This document shows positions 40,554 through 48,837 of a stretch of DNA of 51,593 nt, piece after piece. The position numbers were made by a program, and so were the translations under genes. The notes below the pieces were generated by a model, which was not told the DNA's origin, did no database searches, and saw nothing but the letters and a program-made list of their open reading frames with translations. The stretch's first letter is position 1. Every line of letters begins with the position of its first letter. Source of the DNA: Planctomycetota bacterium (GTDB lineage: Bacteria > Planctomycetota > Phycisphaerae > Sedimentisphaerales > Anaerobacaceae); NCBI GenBank assembly GCA_025459125.1, contig JALORE010000005.1, positions 1 through 51,593 of the forward strand. Reading direction: 5' to 3'.

Positions 40554-42848
40554 ATGACAAGAACTGTGCGTGTCACGTCCGGCCGGCTCATCGTGTTGCT
40601 CATCATGCTCACCCTCCTGCCCGTCCGGAACATGTCCCAAGCACGTGCCCAAGGCGGATTCCGGTCGTCGCGTGCGGTCCCGGGCGTGTATAAGGACCGA
40701 ATCGTGCCGCACTGGCTCGCAGACAACGTGCGGTTCTGGTATCGCAACGACTTGAGCGGTAAGACGAAGGAGTTCATTCTCGTCAATGCCGAGCGCGGGA
40801 CGCGCACACCTGCGTTCGACCACGCGCGGCTCGCGGCGGCGTTATCCCAAACAACCAGCAAGGAGTACCAGGCCGACCAGTTGCCCTTTGACACCGTGGA
40901 GTTTGCGGAGGGCGGCAAGGTGGTCCGTTTCACCGTCGATGGGGCGACCTGGGCCTGCGACCTGGCCTCCTATGCCTGCACCAAAACGGATCTGGGGCCG
41001 ATTCAGTCCCCGGCGGGCGAAACGGAAGGGTCGTCCCGCTTCGGACGACGGGGATCGGGCTCAGGGCGTGACCGCGGCCCCTCCGCCGACTCGCCCGACG
41101 GCAAGTGGACGGCCGGTGTGAAGGAGCACAACGTCTTTGTGAAGAACAAAGACGGCGATGCGGAGGTCCAGTTCAGCACGGATGGCACGGAGGGCAACGC
41201 CTACGGTATGCTGTCCTGGGCACCGGATTCCAAAACCCTGGTGGCCTGGCGGATCGAGGCGGGGGACGGCAAGGAGGTGTTCCTGATCGAATCCTCGCCG
41301 AAGGAGGGTGGGCGGGCCAAGTTCATCCAGCGGTCCTACTCTCTGCCCGGCGACAAGTTCAAGATGTACGAGCTGAGCCTTTTCGACGTCGGGACTCGTA
41401 AGCACGTCAAGCCTGCGGTCGACCGGCTGGAGCTGGATTGGCAGACCCCGCGCCTCCACTGGAAGACGGACGGACGGCATTTTGCCTACGAGAAGGTCGA
41501 TCGGGGACACCAGCGTTTTCGCGTGATCGAGGTCGATTCGCACACCGGTGAAAGCCGGAACCTGATCGACGAAAAGAGCGAGACGTTCATCTGGACCGCC
41601 CACACGGAGAACCTCAGCTTGCGTCTGGTCAACTGGCTGGACCGGACCGATGAGATCCTCTACGTCTCCGAGCGGGACGGCTGGCGGCATCTTTACCTGA
41701 TCGACGCCGCCAAGGGCGAGGTGAAGAACCCGATCACCCAAGGCGAATGGGTGGTGCGCGGGATCGATCTGATCGACGAGGACGCCCGCCAGGTCTGGTT
41801 CCATGCCAGTGGCCGCTGCGCGGGCGAAGACCCCTACTTCATCCACTACTACCGCATCAATTTCGACGGCACCGGGCTGGTCGCATTGACCGAGGGCAAC
41901 GGCACGCACTCGATCCAGTATTCGCCCGACCGGCGATACCTGATCGACACGTACAGCCGGGTGGACATGGCACCGGTGCACGAGCTGCGTCGCGTGTCCG
42001 ACGGCAAGCTGGTCTGCCCCCTGGAGGAGGCGGATATCCGGGAGCTGACCGCGGACGGCTGGGCCCCGCCGGAGGTGTTCGTGGCGCAGGGCCGCGACGG
42101 CAAGACCGAGATCTGGGGCATCATCTGCCGGCCGAAGGATTTCGACCCGGGCAAGAAGTACCCGGTCGTCGAATACATCTACGCAGGACCGCAGGGGTCC
42201 TACGTACCCAAACGCTTCAGCCCGATCCGCACGCACGCGTCATTGGCCGACCTGGGCTTCATCGTGGTGCAGATGGACGGCATGGGCACCGCCAATCGCT
42301 CGAAGGCGTTCCACGATGTGTGCTGGAAGAACCTCAAGGACGCCGGTTTCCCGGATCGCATCCTGTGGCACCAGGCGGTCGCCCGGAAGTATCCTTGCTA
42401 CGACCTGAGCCGCGTGGGGGTCTACGGCAACTCCGCCGGCGGCCAGAACGCGGCAGGCGCCGTACTCTTTCATCCGGAGTTCTACCACGCGGCGGTCGCA
42501 TCGTGCGGCTGCCACGACAACCGCATGGACAAGGCCTCCTGGAACGAGCAGTGGATGGGCTATCCGGTCGGGCCGTGCTACGCCGAGTGCTCCAACATCG
42601 ACAACGCCCACCGGCTGCAGGGCAAGCTCTTCCTGATCGTCGGCGAGATGGACAACAACGTCCCGCCGGAATCCACGATGCGGTTCGTCGATGCCCTGAT
42701 CAAGGCCCAAAAGGATTTCGATCTCCTGGTGATCCCCGGCGGCGGCCACGGCATGGGCGGCGCCTACGGTACGCGGCGGATGCAGGACTTCTTCGTCCGC
42801 CACCTGCTCGGCACCGAGCCGCCCGACCGCAACGGCGCTGGGAACTGA
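40554..42848 (+). CDS. Exported S9-family prolyl oligopeptidase/dipeptidyl peptidase IV-like enzyme
   Basis: This 764-residue protein has a signal peptide (about 1-32), a beta-propeller N-terminal domain (about 60-510) of the DPP-IV type and a C-terminal alpha/beta-hydrolase domain. The catalytic Ser is in GVYGNSAGGQNAAG (about 626), the Asp in VGEMDNNVPPES (about 698) and the His in PGGGHGMGGAYG (about 731). DPP-IV-like enzymes remove dipeptides after proline or alanine. Start: the ATG at 40554 with GGAG eight bases upstream. A 7-bp hairpin (40477-40496) lies in the region divergent from the dockerin gene. Confidence 0.9.
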   Translation: MTRTVRVTSGRLIVLLIMLTLLPVRNMSQARAQGGFRSSRAVPGVYKDRIVPHWLADNVRFWYRNDLSGKTKEFILVNAERGTRTPAFDHARLAAALSQTTSKEYQADQLPFDTVEFAEGGKVVRFTVDGATWACDLASYACTKTDLGPIQSPAGETEGSSRFGRRGSGSGRDRGPSADSPDGKWTAGVKEHNVFVKNKDGDAEVQFSTDGTEGNAYGMLSWAPDSKTLVAWRIEAGDGKEVFLIESSPKEGGRAKFIQRSYSLPGDKFKMYELSLFDVGTRKHVKPAVDRLELDWQTPRLHWKTDGRHFAYEKVDRGHQRFRVIEVDSHTGESRNLIDEKSETFIWTAHTENLSLRLVNWLDRTDEILYVSERDGWRHLYLIDAAKGEVKNPITQGEWVVRGIDLIDEDARQVWFHASGRCAGEDPYFIHYYRINFDGTGLVALTEGNGTHSIQYSPDRRYLIDTYSRVDMAPVHELRRVSDGKLVCPLEEADIRELTADGWAPPEVFVAQGRDGKTEIWGIICRPKDFDPGKKYPVVEYIYAGPQGSYVPKRFSPIRTHASLADLGFIVVQMDGMGTANRSKAFHDVCWKNLKDAGFPDRILWHQAVARKYPCYDLSRVGVYGNSAGGQNAAGAVLFHPEFYHAAVASCGCHDNRMDKASWNEQWMGYPVGPCYAECSNIDNAHRLQGKLFLIVGEMDNNVPPESTMRFVDALIKAQKDFDLLVIPGGGHGMGGAYGTRRMQDFFVRHLLGTEPPDRNGAGN

Positions 42849-42935
42849 CATCAATCAGGGGTGAGTTGTTGCGTGGGTTCTCGGCAAGCCGTGTCAGGGC
42901 CATCGGTAAGCTGCTCCACATCCAAGACTCATGCT

Positions 42936-43029
42936 GGGTGGCAGCGGCAAGCGCAGCTTGCCGATGGCTCGTGGGATAGACGCGCCCGCCATCGGCACGC
43001 TCCGAAGACTTCGCTTGCCGCTGCCACCC
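42936..43029. repeat. 94-bp nested palindrome with 18-bp perfect arms
   Basis: The arms GGGTGGCAGCGGCAAGCG (42936-42953) and its exact inverse (43012-43029) enclose a second palindrome, CCGATGGC/GCCATCGG. It belongs to the same family as 10845-10932 and 24630-24726. It lies between the S9 peptidase and the sigma-factor gene. Confidence 0.85.
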
Positions 43030-43032
43030 GCC

Positions 43033-43064
43033 GAGTATGCTCTGACGAGCACACTGCGAACAAA
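43033..43064. repeat. Partial GTAGTG...CACTAC family element
   Basis: GAGTATGCTCTGACGAGCAC, then ACTGCGAACAAAGG, matches the right half of the elements at 15805-15860 and 46056-46110. It sits directly after the 94-bp palindrome. Confidence 0.65.
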
Positions 43065-43137
43065 GGTAGGTGGCGGCATTTTCCTGTAAACGCGTCGAGG
43101 CGGGCGGGCCTCTATAGGGGCAGAGATCTCAGGCTGC

Positions 43138-43695
43138 ATGCAGCCGGGCCGCGGCCCGGAGCGGTTCTTCGACAAGGCAACGACAAGAGTGTCGGCAACA
43201 ACCTTTGACAACCTGGTCCAGGAGCACGGCCCGCAGGTTCTGCGGACGGCGCTGCGCGTGCTGCGCGATGCGAGCCTGGCGCACGATGTGCATCAGGAGG
43301 TCTTCCTGGCCATCTGGCGGCGCTGGGAGACATACAACGGCAACGTGAACTGGCCGGCGTACCTGTATCGTGCCACCGTGCGCAAGGCGCTGGAGCTGGC
43401 CCAACATCAGCCTGCCCGTCACGTGCCGGCCATGGCGTCTACGGAAACACCCCACGGGATCTCCGCGGGTCCCGGTGACGCATTGCAGGCGGATGAGCTG
43501 CAACGGAAGCTGGCCGCGGCTCTGGCCCGGCTGCCGCAGCGGCAGGCCGATGCCTTTGTCCTGTCACGGCTGGAAGGGCTGGATGCGGCAGCGATCGGGG
43601 AAGTCCTGGGTTGTTCCGAGCCGACGGTCCGCGTGCATTTGCATCGTGCCCTGCTGCGGCTGGCCCGCGAGCTGCAAGAGTATCTGAATGAATGA
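43138..43695 (+). CDS. ECF-type RNA polymerase sigma factor
   Basis: This 185-residue protein has a sigma-70 region 2 (about 20-75: DNLVQEHGPQVLRTALRVL, AHDVHQEVFLAIWRRW) and a region 4 helix-turn-helix (about 125-180: LPQRQADAFVLSRLEGL, AIGEVLGCSEPTVRVHLHRA). It should direct core RNA polymerase to a regulon controlled by the anti-sigma factor encoded 13 bases downstream. The ATG at 43138 lacks a good ribosome site; a GTG 17 codons later is an alternative. It may autoregulate, but no promoter is recognised. Confidence 0.9.
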   Translation: MQPGRGPERFFDKATTRVSATTFDNLVQEHGPQVLRTALRVLRDASLAHDVHQEVFLAIWRRWETYNGNVNWPAYLYRATVRKALELAQHQPARHVPAMASTETPHGISAGPGDALQADELQRKLAAALARLPQRQADAFVLSRLEGLDAAAIGEVLGCSEPTVRVHLHRALLRLARELQEYLNE

Positions 43696-43708
43696 TCGAA
43701 GGTGACGG

Positions 43709-45040
43709 ATGAGTCCTCACAACGTGACCGACGAGCAGCTCGCCTCCTTGGTGCTGGGTGAGCTGCCCTCTCAGGAGGCGGGCAGGATCGAGGAGCACCT
43801 GCGGCACTGCGAACCGTGCCGGCAGGCCGTGACGCGTCTGCGACGGCTGCTCGACTGTGCCGGACGCATGGCCGCGGTATCCGTCGAGGAACATACGGTC
43901 GCATCGGCAAGACGTGCGGTCCTGCTGACCGCAAAGACACCAAGCAAAGAGCAATCGCACCGCCGGGTTTCTTTCCGGGTGGTGCATTTCGGGAGAACGA
44001 TCATGAGACATCGCATGATGAAACCGGCTGTAGCGGCGGTCGTCGCCCTGGCCGTCATTGGGGGTCTGAGTCTGTTCACCGGCGATGGGGCCGGCTCAGC
44101 CTATGCCAAGGTGGTGGACCAGTTGCACCGGGCCCACACGCTGACCTACAGCATGATCACGAAGACGGGCGTCGAGAGCCTGCCGACCGTGCGGATCGAC
44201 TTGGCCTTTCGGGACACCGGCCACCTCCGGACCACTACGGCCGATGGGTACATCACGGTGGTCGAAACGACGCCGACCGGCGCCAAGGGCATCAGCATCG
44301 TCCCGGCGACCAGAAGCTACGTGGTCTTTGAGATGACTAACGTGCCGGATGACCCGGCGAAGGACCCCTGGGCCACGATCGAGAGCCTCCGGGCCCTGCC
44401 GGCCCAGGCGAGCCGGGTGCTCGGCCGCCGCCAGATCGACGGCCGAACACTCGACGGTTTCCTCATCCAGGAGGACGATGCCACCGCCACCGTCTGGATT
44501 GATCCGAAAACCGGCCAGCTTGTCCGGGCGGAGCTGGAATTTGCGAACGCCCCAGGCATGAGCGTGATCCTGAGCGATTTCCAATTCGACGTGCCCCTGG
44601 ATGATGCGTTCTTCAGTCTGCAACCGCCGGCGGGATATGTCGCGGTCGAAGTTTCCGCGGACGCCTCCCAAGTCACCGAGCAGGACTTCATCGATTTCCT
44701 GCGGCTGTGGTCGAATTGGACGGTCGATGCCAGCTTCCCGCCAACCGTAAGCGGGGTCGAGATCGCCCGCGTCGCGGTGCAGATGGCCCGGGAGGGGAAG
44801 TTCGTCGGCCCGTACGCTCCGGCGTACGGCGCCGAGCGTCAGCCGCAGGTGATGTACCGCGGCATGGTGTTCATCGGCCAATTGCCGGCGGCGGCTTGGC
44901 GGTATGCCGGGCAGAACGTCTGCTTCGGCGACCCGACGGTGCCCATCTTCTGGTACCAGCCGGCCGGTTCGGCGACCGGTCGGATCGTCTACGCTGACCT
45001 GCACGTCGTCGATGTGCCGGCGACGAGCCTGCCGAAGTAG
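43709..45040 (+). CDS. Membrane-bound anti-sigma factor with a large periplasmic domain
   Basis: This 443-residue protein has a zf-HC2-type zinc-binding anti-sigma domain at the N-terminus (HLRHCEPC near 31-38), one transmembrane segment (about 105-125) and a periplasmic domain of about 300 residues. The latter resembles LolA/DUF2092-like outer-membrane-lipoprotein-sensor folds: AYAKVVDQLHRAHTLTYSMI, DPKTGQLVRAELEF and DDAFFSLQPPAGY. It probably holds the sigma factor until a cell-envelope signal releases it. Gene order and spacing support a sigma/anti-sigma pair; the signal is unknown. Confidence 0.85.
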   Translation: MSPHNVTDEQLASLVLGELPSQEAGRIEEHLRHCEPCRQAVTRLRRLLDCAGRMAAVSVEEHTVASARRAVLLTAKTPSKEQSHRRVSFRVVHFGRTIMRHRMMKPAVAAVVALAVIGGLSLFTGDGAGSAYAKVVDQLHRAHTLTYSMITKTGVESLPTVRIDLAFRDTGHLRTTTADGYITVVETTPTGAKGISIVPATRSYVVFEMTNVPDDPAKDPWATIESLRALPAQASRVLGRRQIDGRTLDGFLIQEDDATATVWIDPKTGQLVRAELEFANAPGMSVILSDFQFDVPLDDAFFSLQPPAGYVAVEVSADASQVTEQDFIDFLRLWSNWTVDASFPPTVSGVEIARVAVQMAREGKFVGPYAPAYGAERQPQVMYRGMVFIGQLPAAAWRYAGQNVCFGDPTVPIFWYQPAGSATGRIVYADLHVVDVPATSLPK

Positions 45041-45070
45041 CTCGCAAGCTTCTGTCCAGCAGTGAAACCC

Positions 45071-45097
45071 AGCCGGGCTCTCCAGGCCCGGCTTTTT
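45071..45097 (+). terminator. Rho-independent terminator after the sigma/anti-sigma pair
   Basis: AGCCGGGC (45071-45078) pairs with GCCCGGCT (45086-45093) around a 7-base loop, followed by five T residues. It lies 30 bases after the anti-sigma stop codon. Confidence 0.9.
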
Positions 45098-45110
45098 CAC
45101 GCGCCGGGCT

Positions 45111-45136
45111 TGTAGTGTGCCCGTAAGGGTATAGGG
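45111..45136. repeat. Inverted fragment of the GTAGTG...CACTAC family
   Basis: TGTAGTGTGCCCGTAAGGGT is the inverse of the right half (ACCCTTACGGGCACACTACA) of the element at 15805-15860. It lies just downstream of the TauE/SafE gene on the minus strand. Confidence 0.6.
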
Positions 45137-45138
45137 GT

Positions 45139-45879
45139 TCAGAACAGCAGCTTCAGTGCGGCGGCGGCGGCGAGGATCTGAATGAGGCTGTTGAAGGTCT
45201 TCTGTGGGATGCGCCGCAGGAAGACAATGCCGGCGACGGAGCCCAGGGCGATCAGCGGCAACATCAGGAGATTCAGCTTGATCGACTCGGCACTGATCAG
45301 GGATAGTTGGACGCTGAACGGGACTTTGAGCCAGTTGATGACGAAGAAGAACCAGGCGCTGGTACCGACGAAGGCGAGCTTGGGCAGCCGCATGGCCAGC
45401 AGGTACACGACCATGACCGGTCCCGCGGCGTTGGCCATCATCGTCGTGACCCCGGCGGTGAAGCCCAGAGTCAGGGCAAACAAGGGATGCGTTGGGATGG
45501 GAGCTTCCTCACCCCACCAGCGGGCCCGCACGTAGTGCAGACCGAGCATGGCCAGTACAATGACGCCAATGATGGGCTGAAGCTGCCTATCCGAGACCAA
45601 GTTCATCATCTGCCAGCCCGCCACGATCCCAACGAGGGCCGGCGGCAGCAGGCGCACCACGTGTTTCCATTCGGCGCTGCGCCGGTAGTAGCCGGCGGCG
45701 AACAGATCGCCCAGAATCAGCATGCCCAGCAGGATCCCGGTGGACTGCCGCGCGGGCAGCACCATCGCCATGAGGGGGACGTGGAGAATGCCCAGGCCGG
45801 GGATGCCCGTCTTGCTGACTCCGACCACGAAGGCACAGAAGCCCACCACCAACCAGCCTGTCACATCCAGATCGAACAC
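45139..45879 (-). CDS. TauE/SafE-family membrane permease
   Basis: This 246-residue inner-membrane protein has about eight helices and the family pattern GVSKTGIPGLGILHVPLMAM near the N-terminus and GFTAGVTTMMANAAGPVMVVYLL in the second half. TauE/SafE permeases are thought to export sulfite, sulfoacetate or other organosulfur anions. The GTG at 45879 is chosen because AGGAG lies about seven bases upstream and the first helix then starts promptly. It is single and convergent with the sigma/anti-sigma genes. The substrate is not predictable. Confidence 0.88.
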   Translation of the reverse strand: MFDLDVTGWLVVGFCAFVVGVSKTGIPGLGILHVPLMAMVLPARQSTGILLGMLILGDLFAAGYYRRSAEWKHVVRLLPPALVGIVAGWQMMNLVSDRQLQPIIGVIVLAMLGLHYVRARWWGEEAPIPTHPLFALTLGFTAGVTTMMANAAGPVMVVYLLAMRLPKLAFVGTSAWFFFVINWLKVPFSVQLSLISAESIKLNLLMLPLIALGSVAGIVFLRRIPQKTFNSLIQILAAAAALKLLF

Positions 45880-46344
45880 GCTCTCTCCTGATTCCCACCC
45901 ACCACCGTACTGCCGCGCGACACGATTGGTACGCTCCACTTGTCATCTTGAGCGTCAGCGAAGGATCTGGGCTGGGGCGAGAGAAACCTCTGACCTCGGC
46001 GCCCGGACCAGAGTGCTGCACTGTACCGATTCCGCGGGCATGCCGCAACTGGTTCGTAGTGACGCCGGGAGGCGTTATCCTGTATGCTCTGACGAGCACA
46101 CTACCAACCAAGGCCTTCGGCCCGTTCGGCTTCGCTCAGGGCAGGCTCTTGAGGCTGCCACCCGCGCGTGGTTGAGCGGTGCGCGGTACGCATCGTATTC
46201 ACCGGCTCTCGGTGGTCAGCGGCCGAGCATGCGATTGCCCTGCTCCGGCACCAGCGCCAGGAAGGAGTTGCCGTCGCGTCCCGGCGCGGTAAGATGGCGC
46301 CGGTTCGGCGGTGTTCGGGCTGCCTGGCAGTTGCTGGAGATGTG
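45880..46344. other. Divergent intergenic region with two repeats
   Basis: It holds TGTCATCTTGAGCGTCAGCG and GAAGGATCT (45941-45968), a type of repeat common in bacterial genomes, and a full GTAGTG...CACTAC element at 46056-46110. I see no gene. GGAG at 46336-46339 serves the lipoprotein start. Confidence 0.6.
46056..46110. repeat. GTAGTG...CACTAC dispersed palindromic element, full copy
   Basis: GTAGTGACGCCG is followed by AGGCGTTATCC, TATGCTCTGACGAGCAC and ACTACCAACCA. The ends GGTTCGTAGTG and CACTACCAACC are nearly inverse. It is the clearest copy of the family in the window. Confidence 0.8.
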
Positions 46345-46986
46345 ATGATGAAAGCCGAGAAGCTCGCGTCCTACTGTCTGGCCGGTTTGCTGGCCGGGTG
46401 CGTGCCGCTGGTTTCACTCCAACCGCTCTTCACCCGGGACAAGCTCGTTTTTGCGGAGGAGCTTCTGGGGATCTGGGCCGAGGACGCCAATAAGCCGCAG
46501 GTCACGTGGGAATTCGCTCGCCTGGAGGAAGAGGCCGCCGAGCGGCTCCCCGGCGTGCTGCGAGATGAGGCGCAGAAGTGCTACCGCGTGAGGATCACCG
46601 ACAGCGAGGATCGCAAAGGTGTATTCGCCGGGTGCCTTGTCAAGCTGGGGGACCGGCTGTTCCTGGACCTGGTGCCCGACAAGTTCCCTTCGGGTGAGCA
46701 TGACCCGGAGCACATGGCGCTCATCTACAACGCCTTCTTCTTCCTGCGGGTCCATACCTTCATGAGAATCGATATCGCCGCCGGCCGCCTGACGATCCGG
46801 CTCACGGACGACGAGGCCTTTAAGAAGCTGGTCGAAGCCGTGCCCAAGGCCGTGAAACACGACGTGATCGACGACCATCCCGTCCTGACCGCCGCCGCGG
46901 AGGAGCTCCAGGCGTTCGTGACCAAGTACGCCGACGACGAACGGCTCTTCGCGAACGAGCTGGCCCTGGTCCGCAAGAGCAAATGA
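46345..46986 (+). CDS. Lipoprotein of unknown function
   Basis: This 213-residue protein starts MMKAEKLASYCLAGLLAGC, a lipoprotein signal with the lipobox LAGC (Cys19), so it is probably lipid-anchored on the periplasmic side. The mature part is charged and soluble with no family I recognise; phrases include LLGIWAEDANKPQVTWEF and RMDI-like strands followed by LTDDEAFKKLVEAVP. LLGIWAED and the following beta-rich text recall small lipocalin-like or DUF proteins, but this is not a firm match. GGAG is five to eight bases upstream of the two adjacent ATGs. It precedes nadB on the same strand by about 60 bases. Confidence 0.75.
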   Translation: MMKAEKLASYCLAGLLAGCVPLVSLQPLFTRDKLVFAEELLGIWAEDANKPQVTWEFARLEEEAAERLPGVLRDEAQKCYRVRITDSEDRKGVFAGCLVKLGDRLFLDLVPDKFPSGEHDPEHMALIYNAFFFLRVHTFMRIDIAAGRLTIRLTDDEAFKKLVEAVPKAVKHDVIDDHPVLTAAAEELQAFVTKYADDERLFANELALVRKSK

Positions 46987-47047
46987 GCGGTCGCGCGCGT
47001 TTGCATGTTTCCAAAGGACGGCTCCCTGGGTATGATGGCCCGCTGGG

Positions 47048-48745
47048 ATGACGGATGCGTGGTATTCTATGAAAGACAGTTGTGACAGTATGGGTGAGCA
47101 GAAGGCACAGGGACCGGTCCAGACGGAGCGCATCCGTTTCGGCGCGCCGCGGCGGTACCTGATCAATATCGATTCGATCTCCACGAGCCAGCTTTTCGCC
47201 GATTGCGTGATCGTCGGGGCGGGCATTGCCGGGCTGCGGGCCGCCCTGGAGGCTGCCGACCGGCGCAACGTGATCGTCGTCTGCAAGGCGAGTCTCGAAG
47301 ACAGCAACACCTGGATGGCCCAAGGCGGCATCGCCTCGGTGCTGCGCCCGGACGATTCGTTCGAATCCCACATCGCCGACACCCTGCGGACCGGCTGCGG
47401 GCTCAGCGAGCCGGATACGGTCGAGCAGGTGGTGCGCCAGGGGCCGGAGCTGGTCCGGCAATTGCAGGACTGGGGCGCGGGCTTCGACCGTGTCAACGAC
47501 GAGATCGACACGACCCTCGAAGGCGGCCACTCCCACGCCCGTGTCCTGCACGCCCACGGCGACGAGACGGGACGGGCCATCGCCGAGGCCCTGATCGCCC
47601 GGGTCAAGAATCAGCCGAACATCCGGGTCATCGAGCATTTCTTTACGATCGACCTGCTCACGGACCCGGACAACCGCTGCGCCGGCATCATCGGCCGGTG
47701 CCAGAACCGCGGCCTGCAGATCATCTGGGCGGCCACCACGATCCTCGCCACCGGCGGCGGCGGGCAGCTCTATCGCGAGACGACGAATCCGCCCATCGCC
47801 ACCGCCGACGGGCTGGCCCTGGCCTACCGGGCGGGCGCGGTCCTGCGGGACCTGGAGTTTGTGCAGTTCCACCCGACCACGCTGTACGTGGCCGGCGCCT
47901 CGCGGGCGCTGATCACCGAGACCCTGCGCGGCGAAGGCGCCTATCTTTTGGATATGAAGGGCCGGCGGTTCATGAAGGACTACCACGAGTCGGGCGAGCT
48001 CGCGCCGCGCGACGTGGTCAGCCGGGCCATCCTCGCCCAGATGCGCAAGACCGAATCGACCCACGTCTACCTCGACGTGCGGCACCTCGACAAGGAGTAT
48101 TTCGCCAGGCGTTTCCCGCTGATCAGCGACCTGTGCGAGAGCTTCGACATCGATGTGACGCACGACCTGATCCCGGTCCGGCCCAGCGCCCACTACATGG
48201 TCGGCGGGGTCAAGACCGATACCGCGGCGCGGACGAGCATCGAGAACCTGTACGCCTGCGGCGAGGTCGCCTCGACCGGCCTGCACGGCGCCAACCGGCT
48301 GGGCAGCAACTCCCTGCTGGAGGGCCTGGTCTTCGGCCAGATGGCCGGCCACGCGGTGGTGCAGCGCCCGCCGATGGATGTCACCTCGCTACAGCACCCG
48401 GCCATCCGGTACCAGGTCCCGAATTCCGACCGCAGCCGGCTGGACGCGTCCGATGTCCGCAACTCGCTGCGGTCGCTGATGTGGCGCAACGTCGGCATCA
48501 CCCGCAAGGCCCAGCCGCTGGCCGAGGCCCAGGAGATCATCCGGTTCTGGGATCGGTACGTGATGGACAAGGTCTTCGACACGCCGGAAGGCTGGGAGTG
48601 CCAGAACATGCTCACCGCCGCCCTGCTGATCGCCCATGCCGCGAGCCTCCGAAAGGAAAGCCGCGGTGTCCACTACCGCATGGACCACACGCAGACCGAC
48701 GACAAGCACTACCACAAGCACATCGAGATCGTCCGGGCGGAGTGA
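47048..48745 (+). CDS. nadB: L-aspartate oxidase
   Basis: NadB oxidises L-aspartate to iminoaspartate, the first step of de novo NAD synthesis, using oxygen or fumarate as acceptor. The FAD-binding motif is VIVGAGIAGLRAALEAA (about 54-70). Other family blocks are SNTWMAQGGIASVL, EGGHSHARVLHAHGDETG, TILATGGGGQLYRET, LEFVQFHPTTLY, ELAPRDVVSRAI, SAHYMVGGVKTD and LYACGEVASTGLHGANRLGSNSLLEGLVFG. The C-terminal helical domain is present. Start codons at 47048, 47069 and 47090 are all possible, with no decisive ribosome site. nadA and nadC are not in the window; nadE is, far upstream. Confidence 0.93.
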   Translation: MTDAWYSMKDSCDSMGEQKAQGPVQTERIRFGAPRRYLINIDSISTSQLFADCVIVGAGIAGLRAALEAADRRNVIVVCKASLEDSNTWMAQGGIASVLRPDDSFESHIADTLRTGCGLSEPDTVEQVVRQGPELVRQLQDWGAGFDRVNDEIDTTLEGGHSHARVLHAHGDETGRAIAEALIARVKNQPNIRVIEHFFTIDLLTDPDNRCAGIIGRCQNRGLQIIWAATTILATGGGGQLYRETTNPPIATADGLALAYRAGAVLRDLEFVQFHPTTLYVAGASRALITETLRGEGAYLLDMKGRRFMKDYHESGELAPRDVVSRAILAQMRKTESTHVYLDVRHLDKEYFARRFPLISDLCESFDIDVTHDLIPVRPSAHYMVGGVKTDTAARTSIENLYACGEVASTGLHGANRLGSNSLLEGLVFGQMAGHAVVQRPPMDVTSLQHPAIRYQVPNSDRSRLDASDVRNSLRSLMWRNVGITRKAQPLAEAQEIIRFWDRYVMDKVFDTPEGWECQNMLTAALLIAHAASLRKESRGVHYRMDHTQTDDKHYHKHIEIVRAE

Positions 48746-48837
48746 AGCCGAAGCAATACGTCCGATCCGTCCTATCGGTCCTATCGGACCCAGGCGACCC
48801 ATAGGACCGACAGGACCTGTGTGCGAGGCGGTAACCT

